A stretch of 64,000 nucleotides of DNA from Leptospirillum sp. Lineage in GTDB: Bacteria; Nitrospirota; Leptospirillia; Leptospirillales; Leptospirillaceae. This document shows, in pieces, positions 29,670 through 39,820 of the stretch; position 1 is the stretch's first letter; each line of letters starts with the position of its first letter. Under the pieces are notes generated by a model. The model was not told the DNA's origin. It worked only from the letters and a program-made list of their open reading frames with translations, and ran no database searches. Location of the stretch: contig DAHWBS010000002.1 in the NCBI GenBank assembly GCA_027323445.1, positions 1 to 64,000 on the forward strand, written 5' to 3'. The translations under genes and the position numbers were made by a program.

Positions 29670-32330
29670 TTACGGTACTTGCGGGTTAAAGATTTCTCCA
29701 AATGTTCGAATCCCGAATTCACGCATTTCAGACAAAAGAGCGGGCCAATTTCCTGGCAATGGGCCACCACCCTCTGCCCATATCGGTTTTCCGCCTCCTT
29801 TTCCACCCAAACGGGCAGAAAAGTTCTTGACGAGATCTGAGACTGGAAACTTTTTCGCAACATCTTCCGAAGCCCAACCCAACAGAACGACTCGTTCCGG
29901 GAGAACGCCCAGAAGAAGAACCGCTCCGGATGACACTCCCGACTTCAGTGCATCCATTCGAAGTCTCAGATCCTTGGGGTCATCGATCGCCACATCTGTA
30001 AAAAGAAATGAGCTCCCATCCACCTTGATCCAATCATTTTCCTTCTGTCGATCTTCAGCAAGAAAAAGTTTTGTCTTGAGTCCAGCAACCTCCCTCACAA
30101 GCTTGTCTTTCTCGGACTTCAAAGCAAGAAGACGGGAAAAAGCTTCTTCGGACTTGACGCCCCCCATCTCCTGCTCGAATGACTCGATCGAAGATTTCCA
30201 GAAAAGGATGCGGTCATAGGCAGCAGATCCGCATACAGCCTCAATCCTCCTGATCCCTGCAGCAACACCTGTTTCCTGAAGGATCAAAAAGGTTCCGATC
30301 TGGCCGGTCCGCTTCGCATGAGTACCGCCACAAAATTCGACAGAAGTTCCTTCCACCGACACAACACGGACGATATCCCCATATTTCTCATCAAAAAAAG
30401 CCAGCGCACCCACTTCCTGCGCCTTCGACTTTTCCATTTCGGAAGCATTGACTGGCCGGTCAAGCCGAATCCACTCATTGACAAGTGCGCCTATTTCTGC
30501 AAGATCGTCCTTTGAAACAGGATGTGGTGACGAAAAATCAAACCTCAGGCGATCAGGTGAGACTAAAGATCCTGCCTGACGAACATGCTCGCCAAGAACC
30601 TGCCTTAATGCCGCATGAAGAAGGTGGGTTGCCGTGTGATGAATTTCTGTCTGCCGCCGGGCAAACAGATCCACCTGCTGGTCAAGGATTTCCCCTTTTC
30701 GGACCGTTCCGCTTGAAACTTTGCCCACAAGGAGGATCCAGCCGGGCCAAGGTTTTTTAGTACCAGAGACAGTGATTTGACCAAAGGGCCCTCTTAAAAG
30801 ACCACGGTCTCCGACCTGTCCGCCTCCTTCTGCATAGAAAACAGTCGGGGTGAGAACAAGGGAAACATCTTCTCCCTCATGAACCTCAAAAACCTCTTTC
30901 CCTTCCCTGATCAGGATCATGACCTCGCCCATAACCTGGTCCCGGTCATATCCCAAAAATGAAACAGCGCTTGCAAGCTGCGAGGCTGGAACAGGAAAGT
31001 CCTCTTTTTTCCCAACCCAGGATTGTCGACCTCTTTCCCTCTGCTCTTCCATCTTTTCTTCAAAACCCTTGAAGTCAAGATGAATCCCCTGATGCCTTGC
31101 GACATCCTCACAAACATCAATGGGAAAACCATGTGTATCATGGAGCTTGAAAAGCATCTCTCCGGGAAGAATCTTTTCATTTCGCGAAATCACTTCGTCT
31201 ATAAATCCCCTGAGCACAGGAAGTCCTTCTGAAAGCGTCCTCGTAAAACGATCTTCCTCATGGGAAAGGACCTCCTGGATTCTCGACAGGGACAGCTTCA
31301 GCTCGGGATAGGACTGCTGCATCATTATAACCGTCTGGCTTGCAAGGTCGGGCAAGAGGGGAGATGGCAACTCAAGCTCCAGGGAGAACTGGATAGCCCT
31401 TCTAAGGATTCTTCTGAGCACATACCCCCGACCTTCGTTCGACGGGACAATCCCTTCATGGAGAAGGAACACCCCTGAGCGAAGGTGGTCGGCAATCACA
31501 CGGAATGCATAGTCCAGTGGGCCATTCCCATTTTCATAGGGAACTTTTGCTCTCTGGGAAATAGACTGTATGAGCGGCAAGAAAAGATCGGTTTCATAGT
31601 TACTGGAAACACCAGCCATAATCGCAGAGATCCGCTCAAGCCCCATACCGGTGTCAATCGACGGCCTTGGCAAAGGGGTCAGGACGCCATCTCTGGATCG
31701 ATTGAACTGCATAAAAACAAGGTTCCAGATTTCAAGATAGCGGTCGCAGTCACACCCGACCATACAGTCGGGGGAGCCACAGGAAAATTCTGGCCCCTGA
31801 TCCACCAGAATCTCTGAACATGGCCCACATGGACCAGTATCCCCCATCTGCCAGAAGTTGTCTTTTTCGTCCAATCGGACAATACGCGCCGGATCGACTC
31901 CAGGCAGTGCCGACCATAACGCCATTGCCTCATCATCATCCCTGAAGACGGTTATCCAGAGACGATCAGGATGGATGGCAAGCTCCTGCGTCAGAAATTC
32001 CCATGCATAGGAAATGGCATCGGATTTAAAATAGTCCCCGAAAGAAAAATTTCCCATCATCTCGAAAAAGGTATGATGTCTCCGGGTAAAACCGACCCGG
32101 TCCAGGTCATTGTGTTTTCCACCAGCCCGGATGCACTTCTGGATGGAAACCGCACGAGGACTCCTCGGAGATTCAAGTCCCAGAAAGATATCCTTGAATG
32201 GAACCATTCCCGCATTCGTAAACAAAAGGGTCGGATCCCCTGCTGGAATCAACGAGGATGACGGTGTTACAGCATGACCTCGTGACTCAAAGAAATGCAG
32301 ATATTTCTGCCTGATCTCCCAGGATGTCAT
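29670..32330 (-). CDS. alaS: alanyl-tRNA synthetase
   Basis: [51 protein letters not shown]...[18 protein letters not shown]. Confidence 0.98.
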   Translation of the reverse strand: MTSWEIRQKYLHFFESRGHAVTPSSSLIPAGDPTLLFTNAGMVPFKDIFLGLESPRSPRAVSIQKCIRAGGKHNDLDRVGFTRRHHTFFEMMGNFSFGDYFKSDAISYAWEFLTQELAIHPDRLWITVFRDDDEAMALWSALPGVDPARIVRLDEKDNFWQMGDTGPCGPCSEILVDQGPEFSCGSPDCMVGCDCDRYLEIWNLVFMQFNRSRDGVLTPLPRPSIDTGMGLERISAIMAGVSSNYETDLFLPLIQSISQRAKVPYENGNGPLDYAFRVIADHLRSGVFLLHEGIVPSNEGRGYVLRRILRRAIQFSLELELPSPLLPDLASQTVIMMQQSYPELKLSLSRIQEVLSHEEDRFTRTLSEGLPVLRGFIDEVISRNEKILPGEMLFKLHDTHGFPIDVCEDVARHQGIHLDFKGFEEKMEEQRERGRQSWVGKKEDFPVPASQLASAVSFLGYDRDQVMGEVMILIREGKEVFEVHEGEDVSLVLTPTVFYAEGGGQVGDRGLLRGPFGQITVSGTKKPWPGWILLVGKVSSGTVRKGEILDQQVDLFARRQTEIHHTATHLLHAALRQVLGEHVRQAGSLVSPDRLRFDFSSPHPVSKDDLAEIGALVNEWIRLDRPVNASEMEKSKAQEVGALAFFDEKYGDIVRVVSVEGTSVEFCGGTHAKRTGQIGTFLILQETGVAAGIRRIEAVCGSAAYDRILFWKSSIESFEQEMGGVKSEEAFSRLLALKSEKDKLVREVAGLKTKLFLAEDRQKENDWIKVDGSSFLFTDVAIDDPKDLRLRMDALKSGVSSGAVLLLGVLPERVVLLGWASEDVAKKFPVSDLVKNFSARLGGKGGGKPIWAEGGGPLPGNWPALLSEMREFGIRTFGEIFNPQVP

Positions 32331-33439
32331 GTGTTTGACTCACGCCCCTTTCTCGCACCCGGCACTGGAACTGCCGGAGCGGCAATATTCGGATCGGGTG
32401 GCAATGCAGGCATGGACAACTTTTCACGGAGAGCCACTTCAACCTTAAGGGCCACTTCAGGATGTGATTTGAAATAATTTTTCACGGACTCCTTGCCCTG
32501 GCCTATTTTTTCCATTCCGTAGGAATACCAAGAGCCCGCTTTTTCAAGAATCCCGTTTTCAACACCGAGGTCGATAAGCTCCCCGATTCGGGAAATACCC
32601 TCATTGAAACTGATGTCAAATTCTGCCTGTCTGAAGGGAGGAGCCATCTTGTTTTTCACAACCTTGACCCGAACCCTGTTTCCAAGGACCTGATCACCGT
32701 CTTTTATCGCTTCAATTCTCCGGATATCCAGCCTGACGGAAGCGTAAAACTTCAGGGCATTGCCTCCGGTCGTTGTCTCGGGATTTCCGAACATCACACC
32801 AATTTTCATACGAATCTGGTTGATGAAAATAACGGTTGTATTCGATTTTGAAATCGACGAGGTCAGCTTTCGAAGTGCCTGGCTCATCAGTCGGGCCTGA
32901 AGACCCATGTGAGAGTCTCCCATTTCACCTTCAAGCTCTGCCTTTGGGACAAGTGCAGCAACCGAATCAATCACAACAAGGTCAATGGAGCCTGAGCGGA
33001 CAAGTGTCTCAGCAATTTCAAGCGCCTGCTCGCCCGTGTCCGGCTGTGAAATGAGCATCTCCTTCGTGTTCACACCCAGTTTGTGCGAGTAACCGGCATC
33101 AAGAGCATGTTCAGCATCAATAAACGCCGCTATCCCGCCTTTCTTATGGACCTCCGCTATCGCCTGAAGAGTCAGTGTCGTCTTTCCTGAAGATTCCGGA
33201 CCAAAGATCTCGATAACTCTTCCCCGAGGATACCCGCCAATACCGAGTGCCAGATCAAGGGAAAGCGACCCTGTAGGAATAGACGGAACAACCACAACAG
33301 GCTGGTCTTTCCCAAGACGCATGATCGAACCTTTCCCAAACTGTTTTTCAATCTGGGACAGAGCAAGTTCCAATGACCTTTGACGACTCACATCTTTTTC
33401 TTCAGCCAACATTCCCCCTTCCGAAATACCAGCAGGCAT
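32327..33439 (-). CDS. recA: recombinase RecA
   Basis: [18 protein letters not shown]...[42 protein letters not shown]. Confidence 0.99.
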   Translation of the reverse strand: MPAGISEGGMLAEEKDVSRQRSLELALSQIEKQFGKGSIMRLGKDQPVVVVPSIPTGSLSLDLALGIGGYPRGRVIEIFGPESSGKTTLTLQAIAEVHKKGGIAAFIDAEHALDAGYSHKLGVNTKEMLISQPDTGEQALEIAETLVRSGSIDLVVIDSVAALVPKAELEGEMGDSHMGLQARLMSQALRKLTSSISKSNTTVIFINQIRMKIGVMFGNPETTTGGNALKFYASVRLDIRRIEAIKDGDQVLGNRVRVKVVKNKMAPPFRQAEFDISFNEGISRIGELIDLGVENGILEKAGSWYSYGMEKIGQGKESVKNYFKSHPEVALKVEVALREKLSMPALPPDPNIAAPAVPVPGARKGRESNT

Positions 33440-33582
33440 TTCGCAATCATCTTTGTGGTATCAAGCAGCAAGACACCCTATTCAGATACAGACTATTGTT
33501 ACCTCACAAAATTCTCTTCGATCTAAAACGGTGCTCCATTTTACACCAAAAGCCCCCCTATATTGAACTCCTGCCCGCGCGC

Positions 33583-33808
33583 TCCCCTTCTTTTCTTGGG
33601 CCATAGCCCAAGAGAGGGGCAATCGAACGGTTTTGTGTTTCGTCTCTTATACGGTACGATAGCACCATCAGGGCAGGAGGCCTGCGTCAAAGCCTCCTGA
33701 GAGGGTAATAAAACGCAGGACTCAGACGCCATTGCGCAGCCTCGGCGAAAGAGGAACTTCCCCTCGCAAGATCGGCCCCCCCACTTACAGCGCAAAGCTC
33801 TCAGGCGT
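33583..33808 (-). ncRNA. structured intergenic region upstream of recA (candidate ncRNA or leader; strand uncertain)
   Basis: Stems CTTGGGC/GCCCAAG (33595-33601/33606-33612), CAGGAGGC/GCCTCCTG (33674-33681/33692-33699), nested ACGCC/GGCGT (33726-33730/33804-33808) and TTGCGC/GCGCAA (33732-33737/33790-33795). No convincing conserved ORF. Confidence 0.4.
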
Positions 33809-33874
33809 GGGAGCGTTCATAGAGAAAACTCTCTTCATACTATAAAAATGGATTCCAGGAAACATTCCAGCCAT

Positions 33875-34306
33875 TTAGATCAAAAAGATAATCTGACCAA
33901 GAAAACCGGCAAGCATCCCGGCAACGACATCATCCGCCATAATGCCCAATCCTCCAGGCAACTTCTCCAGGTCGGCAATGAACCAAGGTTTCCTGATATC
34001 AAAAAAACGGAACAGGAGCAATGACAGAATCATTCCTGATGCCGTATGGGGAAGCATTGAAAGTGCAACCAGTTGACCCGCAACTTCATCTATTACAACA
34101 CAGGAAGGATCCGGATCGGAGAGTTCGGCAACGGCCTTATGACTTGCGAAAAGGCCAAGGAGAGCTACCACAACCAGTAAAAAAATCTTGTTTGCAAGGT
34201 CTGGATTGGGCAATAAAGCCCAGACGACAACCGTTACAATACTGGTTATCGTTCCGGGAGCGTAAGGAAAATACCCAAGCCCGAACACGGTATAGATCCA
34301 CCTCAT
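33875..34306 (-). CDS. pgpA: phosphatidylglycerophosphatase A
   Basis: FGLGYFPYAPGTITSIVTVVVWALLP...DPSCVVIDEVAGQLVAL...LLFRFFDIRKPWFIADLEKLPGGLGIMADDVVAGMLAGFL. Confidence 0.93.
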   Translation of the reverse strand: MRWIYTVFGLGYFPYAPGTITSIVTVVVWALLPNPDLANKIFLLVVVALLGLFASHKAVAELSDPDPSCVVIDEVAGQLVALSMLPHTASGMILSLLLFRFFDIRKPWFIADLEKLPGGLGIMADDVVAGMLAGFLGQIIFLI

Positions 34307-34342
34307 TCGGGCTGCCAGAGATCCAGCATCCAGTACCGGGGG

Positions 34343-35074
34343 TCACAACCCAAGGCTTCGAACATGATGATCCAGAGCCTGAAAAAACTCATCCCCCATC
34401 AAGAATCGGATGGTGCCTTCCATTGAACGGTACATCAGCGGACCAATGCCACTATCGTGACAAGGGAGGTGGGAGAGATAAGGTGTTGACTGGGAGCGAA
34501 GGATTGTTTCACCATCCTTGTTATAAACACCAAGAGGATATTGAACACAATCAAGAGGCTTAAGGGCCATCCAGTTCATTCCTTGGTCGATTGCATAGGC
34601 ATGGATCGAGCAAACATTTTCCATCTGGGCGTTTTTGGTCAGAAAGATGCAGGAATCCATTTCCTCGCCTCCTTCACCTCCCTTGCGCACGATCTCGTTA
34701 CAGCGGTAGTCAGAGGCAAGATCGATCGCCCGCGCCATTGCAAGGACCTCATCTCCATCAAGTTCGCACCCATCAGGACACTGGGTTCGACAATCCGCGA
34801 CAAAAGTTCCTCTTTTCTCGAAAATCTTCTGCTTCTGGACTGTCATGTAGGGAAGGATTCCTTCCATATGGGGAAAGATGCGATCCGCTTCACCTGGAGC
34901 CAAAATATTAGATCGATAACAACACATTGAATGACAGTTCTGGGTCGTGACATTACAGTCATAAACAGTCATCCATAACTGGGGATCGACCAGTATTCCA
35001 TTAATTCTGACATAAGGAATCTCACGTGACGGAAAGGGAATAAAAGTGGCGTTGGACATTGTCTGCTCTTTCAA
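34343..35074 (-). CDS. cysteine-rich DUF3109/YkgJ-like protein
   Basis: Cys-rich: YDCNVTTQNCHSMCCYRSNIL...DCRTQCPDGCELDGDEVL...CSIHAYAIDQGMNWMALKPLDCVQYPL. Confidence 0.6.
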   Translation of the reverse strand: MKEQTMSNATFIPFPSREIPYVRINGILVDPQLWMTVYDCNVTTQNCHSMCCYRSNILAPGEADRIFPHMEGILPYMTVQKQKIFEKRGTFVADCRTQCPDGCELDGDEVLAMARAIDLASDYRCNEIVRKGGEGGEEMDSCIFLTKNAQMENVCSIHAYAIDQGMNWMALKPLDCVQYPLGVYNKDGETILRSQSTPYLSHLPCHDSGIGPLMYRSMEGTIRFLMGDEFFQALDHHVRSLGL

Positions 35075-35104
35075 GGGGGATCAGAAGCGCATGCTTCTGA
35101 CAGG

Positions 35105-35521
35105 TTAATGGGCTTTATTTTTCAAGGGGATCAGCTGGAAGTTAAGGGTACCCTCATTTGTCGTAATCAGAATATTGCTCTTCCTTGCCTTGTCCGTTGC
35201 CTCAATCATGAGGACAGAACGTGATGTCTCGTTTTCTCCCGAGGTCGATCGAGTAATGGTCCAGCCGCTTGCCGAGCCAACTTGCATATCGCGGATTCGC
35301 TGACCCGACTTGAGTTCAATGGCACAGACATGATCAACGGCGCAATGGATCATGGGACCGGTTGTATCGTCGCCAGTGGACTCGATCAATGAATAAGAGG
35401 GCCCACCCGAAGAACAACCTGCCGCAACAAATAAAACACCAACAACAAATGCCCCCTCAAAGATCTTAAAAAAACGATGCGACCGCACAACCAACTCCTC
35501 TACCATAAATGGCACACACAT
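35105..35521 (-). CDS. small lipoprotein with TrbG/VirB9-like N-terminal motif
   Basis: Lipobox LFVAAGCSS; HCAVDHVCAIELKSGQRIRDMQVGSASGWTI resembles the 'GE.I..V..GD...W' stretch of TrbG/CagX. Confidence 0.5.
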   Translation of the reverse strand: MCVPFMVEELVVRSHRFFKIFEGAFVVGVLFVAAGCSSGGPSYSLIESTGDDTTGPMIHCAVDHVCAIELKSGQRIRDMQVGSASGWTITRSTSGENETSRSVLMIEATDKARKSNILITTNEGTLNFQLIPLKNKAH

Positions 35522-35853
35522 ATAGGCTCAGTCCAGCCTGGCAAAAAACCGCAGAACACATTAATTTCCACAGCCAAGTCTGACAGAAGTTTTTTACTGT
35601 GGCAAGGATATTTTCCTGAGACTCACTTCCTTCCTCCGGGAAGAAAATCAATAAGCGAAATAGACAAATAATATTGACCGCTGCGATGCGCCAAAAACAA
35701 CCGAACTGCCGGCTATCACAAGCCAAATCTCATGATGTTTCACTTTGTTTCAGTGTTGCGATCTTGCCAAAAATTCATGCTAGACTGGATTCATGTGAAT
35801 TTGTCCAACAAAAATAAACCGCCAAAACTTTTTGAAATGAGTAAGGAGTTTGC

Positions 35854-36489
35854 ATGAAATTTTCCGGCGAAACATCAAAAAAGAACGTGTCAATGCTCAG
35901 AGGCCTTCTCGCAATGACGGCCTTCTCGTTTCTTTCAATACTCCTTCTACCGTCACCCTCTCCGGCAAAAGAAACAACCGGGGTTCTTATGGTTTCCCAA
36001 AAACACATCACACCATTTGATGGAAAAACAAATTTCTCCCAGAGACACATCATCAACTACAAAAATATTTTCATTGACATAACACGGAAAAAGCCTTACA
36101 GGGATCCCAACGGCAGAATCGTCACAATCCCCCACAACGATATTTTCAAAAATGCGAATGAAGTCACATTCCGATTCTGGCATCCCAGAAATGAGCCAAG
36201 ACTTCTTGATGGTATCGTGGTTAAATCCTACGACAAAAAAGGAAACCTTATCCATCATGGAGTCTTTGACAGGGGCGTTTTTGTCTCGATGATGATCAAG
36301 GACCTGTTTCATGGAAAATGGGTTGAGCTTCAGGATGTCGGTACATTTGTTCAGGGAGACAAGTCACTGTACGTGAAGGTTCGCATCCGTCACAGCAAAC
36401 AAGTTGCCCTTGTCCCCTTCGCAATATTTCTTCAGGACTTTGCCGATCGCATCAACACCGAACCGGTTATTTCCTGGGCCGTAAAATAA
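35854..36489 (+). CDS. hypothetical secreted protein
   Basis: Signal peptide LLAMTAFSFLSILLLPSPSPAKE; 211 aa in a plausible intergenic slot. Confidence 0.65.
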   Translation: MKFSGETSKKNVSMLRGLLAMTAFSFLSILLLPSPSPAKETTGVLMVSQKHITPFDGKTNFSQRHIINYKNIFIDITRKKPYRDPNGRIVTIPHNDIFKNANEVTFRFWHPRNEPRLLDGIVVKSYDKKGNLIHHGVFDRGVFVSMMIKDLFHGKWVELQDVGTFVQGDKSLYVKVRIRHSKQVALVPFAIFLQDFADRINTEPVISWAVK

Positions 36490-36518
36490 ACCATCTGCCC
36501 CTTGTACTTGAGGTCTTT

Positions 36519-36564
36519 GGAGGCTTTTGGAGCATTCAGTGTCCCAACAGCCACCAAAGCCTCC
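36519..36564 (+). terminator. hairpin downstream of hypothetical secreted protein
   Basis: GGAGGCTTT (36519-36527) / AAAGCCTCC (36556-36564) followed by TTTCC. Confidence 0.4.
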
Positions 36565-36912
36565 TTTCCGATACCAATTAAATCTTTATTTAAAAAGCAC
36601 CTAAGAAAACAATTCACCAGCCCTCAACCATGTATTGAAATACCGAAATAAAAGAGTATGATATTGCCGCTGTTTGACATGAGGGCCAAAAGCCCCGAGA
36701 ATTCACAGTGGGAGCCGAGAGACAGATCCGGTCAATTCCTTTCGGGCACTCCGCATCTCATTTGACGACCGGAAAAACACAGGAGTTCACAAAATGTCGG
36801 CCGGAAGGTTCGATTGGATGTGGCAGAAAGGTTTTTTTTTAATTCCCTTAAAGGATAAACTGGGACCATTTTCGTCCTTTTCTTTTAGAGGATGGGGTCT
36901 CCATTTTGTCTG

Positions 36913-36942
36913 GCCCAAGGGATTTGGGCTGACCTAGCCCAA
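36913..36942 (+). promoter_or_regulatory. mutually exclusive hairpins immediately upstream of the speD ribosome-binding site
   Basis: GCCCAA-GGGAT-TTGGGC (36913-36929) versus TTGGGCT-GACCT-AGCCCAA (36924-36942); SD GGAGG at 36948. Confidence 0.45.
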
Positions 36943-36958
36943 AGATTGGAGGAAAGAA

Positions 36959-37432
36959 TTGCACGCTCTCGGCACACACCTTCTCGTTGACCTCAAAGAT
37001 TGCCAGAATGACGGATTAAACGACATTCAGTTTGTACAGGAAGCCATGCTTTCTGCTGCCCGCGACGCTCAAGCAACAATTGTAGACTTCAAGTTTCATG
37101 AATTTAGCCCTTTTGGCATCAGTGGGGTGGTTGTTATTGCTGAATCCCACCTTGCTATTCACACATGGCCTGAATATAAGTATGCCGCAGTCGATGTATT
37201 TACCTGTGGTGACACCTTGCAGCCGGAAGTGGCCGCAATCGCACTTGCAAAAGCTTTTGCTTCAAAAAACCCCAGCATCCATGAAGTCAAAAGGGGAATC
37301 ATCGGAATAGACAACATTCATCGCCCCCATAAATCTGAAGACGCCGGGAAGACACCAACAACAAAAGATACACTGCCAGGAGAGGAAACGGTTGATCATG
37401 AGCGAGCCTCGGACTTCGAAGTGGTATATTGA
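36959..37432 (+). CDS. speD: S-adenosylmethionine decarboxylase proenzyme
   Basis: TTG start preceded by GGAGG; LGTHLLVDLKDC...FSPFGISGVVVIAESHLAIHTWPEYKYAAVDVFTCGD. Confidence 0.96.
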   Translation: MHALGTHLLVDLKDCQNDGLNDIQFVQEAMLSAARDAQATIVDFKFHEFSPFGISGVVVIAESHLAIHTWPEYKYAAVDVFTCGDTLQPEVAAIALAKAFASKNPSIHEVKRGIIGIDNIHRPHKSEDAGKTPTTKDTLPGEETVDHERASDFEVVY

Positions 37433-38318
37433 GTATTCCTCACCATATCTAGGACATATGCATGGGCTTTCGGAGCTCGTCGTATCTCTCCGGACCAATT
37501 TCCAGAAGATGGATATTCTCCGTTCCGGAGCATTCGGCACATGTCTGATACTGGATGACAAGATGCAATCCACTTCGGTCGATGAGTTCATCTATCACGA
37601 AACACTGGTCCACCCTGCGATGCTCACTCATCCGAGACCAGAGAAAGTCCTTATTATAGGGGGCGGTGAAGGTGCAACGCTAAGAGAAGTTCTTCGTCAC
37701 AAAACGGTGCGGCAAGCTGTCATGGTTGATATAGACGATCAGGTCATCGAATTGAGCCGCAGACATCTGCCGGAGTGGCACAAGGGCTCCTTTGATGACC
37801 AGAGGTCCGTTGTCATCGCGACCGATGCCAGAAAATATCTTGAAGAATCAAAAGATACTTTTGACGTGATCATCACAGATCTCTCAGAACCAGTCGAGGA
37901 AGGTCCTGCCTATCTCTTGTATACAAAGGAGTTTTACCAGATAGCGGTCTCCCATCTGAGCCGGGAAGGGACGCTCTCCCTGCAGGCGGGCACCTCAGCC
38001 ATCCCGTATCTCTTTAATTTTGGCGCCGTCTTCCAGACTCTTTCCGCGGTCTTCCCGGTGGTTGCACCCTATCAAGCATTCATCCCCTCTTTTGGACTTC
38101 CCTGGGGATTTATTGTTGCAAGCAAAGACAGGGATCCACGGCTCTTTGACTCCAGCAACATTGATTCCATGATTCTTGAAAGGATTCAGGGGGTCAATGA
38201 TTTTTACGACGGGATCTGTCATCAGGGGCTCTTCAGCCTTCCCAAACATGTTCGGCAGGAACTCTCTTCCACAAATGTGGTGATCGAGGACAACCGCCCG
38301 ATCTTCTCTTACCATTAA
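37392..38318 (+). CDS. speE: spermidine synthase
   Basis: LDDKMQSTSVDEFIYHETLVHPAMLTHPRPEKVLIIGGGEGATLREVLRHKTV. Confidence 0.96.
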   Translation: MIMSEPRTSKWYIEYSSPYLGHMHGLSELVVSLRTNFQKMDILRSGAFGTCLILDDKMQSTSVDEFIYHETLVHPAMLTHPRPEKVLIIGGGEGATLREVLRHKTVRQAVMVDIDDQVIELSRRHLPEWHKGSFDDQRSVVIATDARKYLEESKDTFDVIITDLSEPVEEGPAYLLYTKEFYQIAVSHLSREGTLSLQAGTSAIPYLFNFGAVFQTLSAVFPVVAPYQAFIPSFGLPWGFIVASKDRDPRLFDSSNIDSMILERIQGVNDFYDGICHQGLFSLPKHVRQELSSTNVVIEDNRPIFSYH

Positions 38319-38319
38319 A

Positions 38320-39792
38320 TTGGCTGACATGACCCTATACGATCATAATCGAACTCCTCTATTTGATGCGATGGTAGCGCTCGCTGAGAGTAGAAAGGTT
38401 TCTTTCCATACACCAGGCCATAAAAGTGGAAAAGGAATATCCACCCGCTTTCGGAAGTTCGTTGGCCCGAAGGTCTTCTCTATTGACCTTACCTGTTTGG
38501 ATGAGGTTGACTCCCTGCAAAAACCCAGGGGAGTCATAAGGGAAGCACAAGAGCTGGCAGCCGACATCTATGGTGCGGACCAATCTTTTTTTCTCGTCAA
38601 TGGAACATCCGGAGGGAATCAGGCAATGATTCTCTCCGTGATGAAACCAGGAGAACCCATTCTTCTGACCCGCATCCTGCACAAATCGGTGGTCTCCGGA
38701 TTGATCATGACCGATTGCAAACCCATTTTTATTCCGCTTGAATCCACACCGGACTGCGACTTGCTTCTGAATGACAGGACCGAAACTATCGTTAACGCGA
38801 TGAACAACCATCCGGAAGCCAAAAAACTTTTTCTGACCTCCCCAAACTACTACGGTGTCACGGTGGATCTTCCCCGCATCATTGAAGAAGCCCACCGTCG
38901 TGGCGTGACTGTTCTTGTCGATGAAGCCCATGGTCCCCACCTTCATTTTCACGAAGACCTGCCGCCCAGTGCAATGGCTTCAAACGCCGATCTTTGCGTT
39001 CAGTCCACCCATAAGATCATTGGTGGAATGACCCAGGCTTCCATCTTGCATGCAAAGAAATCAAACATCGATATCGAACGATTAACCAGCGTCCTCAGAT
39101 ATCTGCAGACAACGAGCCCGTCCTATATATTGATGGCATCACTTGATCTTGCCCGCATGCAAATGGCCACCGAAGGGAAAAAACTCCTGACCAAGGCAAT
39201 CGATCTGGCCCGAAAAGCCAGAGAACGAATCCGGAAAATACCGGGACTGTCCTGTATCGATCGCCATGAAGTCAAAGCGGCCTCCGGGGGCGATAACGAT
39301 CTCGACGAGACCAAACTCGCGATTGGGGTCAAGGGAATTGGGATGACCGGCTATCAGGTCTCGCAAAAGTTAAACCATGAGTTTGGAATACAGGTTGAAA
39401 TGGCCGATCTGCACCATGTTCTGGTCATTGTCAGCATCGGAGACCACAGGGAAGATCTTGATCGGCTCGTTCGGGCGATGGAGTCTATTGCGCATCAATC
39501 CATCTCGTCAAAAGCAATCGTGCCAATCAGCGTCAAGCCACCTTACGCAATTGCCTCTTCACGGATGAATCCGAGAGAGGCCTTCTTTTCCCGGCACCAA
39601 TCCGTTCCCCTTGAAGAAGCCCTGGGAAAAACAGCTGCAGACATTGTGACGGTATATCCTCCGGGGATTCCCCTTCTCATCCCGGGAGAAGAAATCACAC
39701 AAACCGTTCTGGACCATCTGATCCTCATGCGTGAAACAGGGGCTACCCTTGATGGGCTTGACTCAGCCAACCGGTTGATCAACATCGTCTGA
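38320..39792 (+). CDS. Orn/Lys/Arg decarboxylase family (PLP-dependent)
   Basis: FHTPGHKSGKG...FLVNGTSGGNQAMIL...VLVDEAHGPHLHFHEDLPPSAMASNADLCVQSTHKIIGGMTQASIL; ATG also at 38329. Confidence 0.93.
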   Translation: MADMTLYDHNRTPLFDAMVALAESRKVSFHTPGHKSGKGISTRFRKFVGPKVFSIDLTCLDEVDSLQKPRGVIREAQELAADIYGADQSFFLVNGTSGGNQAMILSVMKPGEPILLTRILHKSVVSGLIMTDCKPIFIPLESTPDCDLLLNDRTETIVNAMNNHPEAKKLFLTSPNYYGVTVDLPRIIEEAHRRGVTVLVDEAHGPHLHFHEDLPPSAMASNADLCVQSTHKIIGGMTQASILHAKKSNIDIERLTSVLRYLQTTSPSYILMASLDLARMQMATEGKKLLTKAIDLARKARERIRKIPGLSCIDRHEVKAASGGDNDLDETKLAIGVKGIGMTGYQVSQKLNHEFGIQVEMADLHHVLVIVSIGDHREDLDRLVRAMESIAHQSISSKAIVPISVKPPYAIASSRMNPREAFFSRHQSVPLEEALGKTAADIVTVYPPGIPLLIPGEEITQTVLDHLILMRETGATLDGLDSANRLINIV

Positions 39793-39820
39793 TTCTCATC
39801 TCCACTCTCCAGAGGCCTAA

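Noticed and set aside
29690-29720. GTTCGAATCCCG resembling a tRNA T-loop
   Set aside because: Lies inside the alaS 3' coding region and lacks any cloverleaf context.
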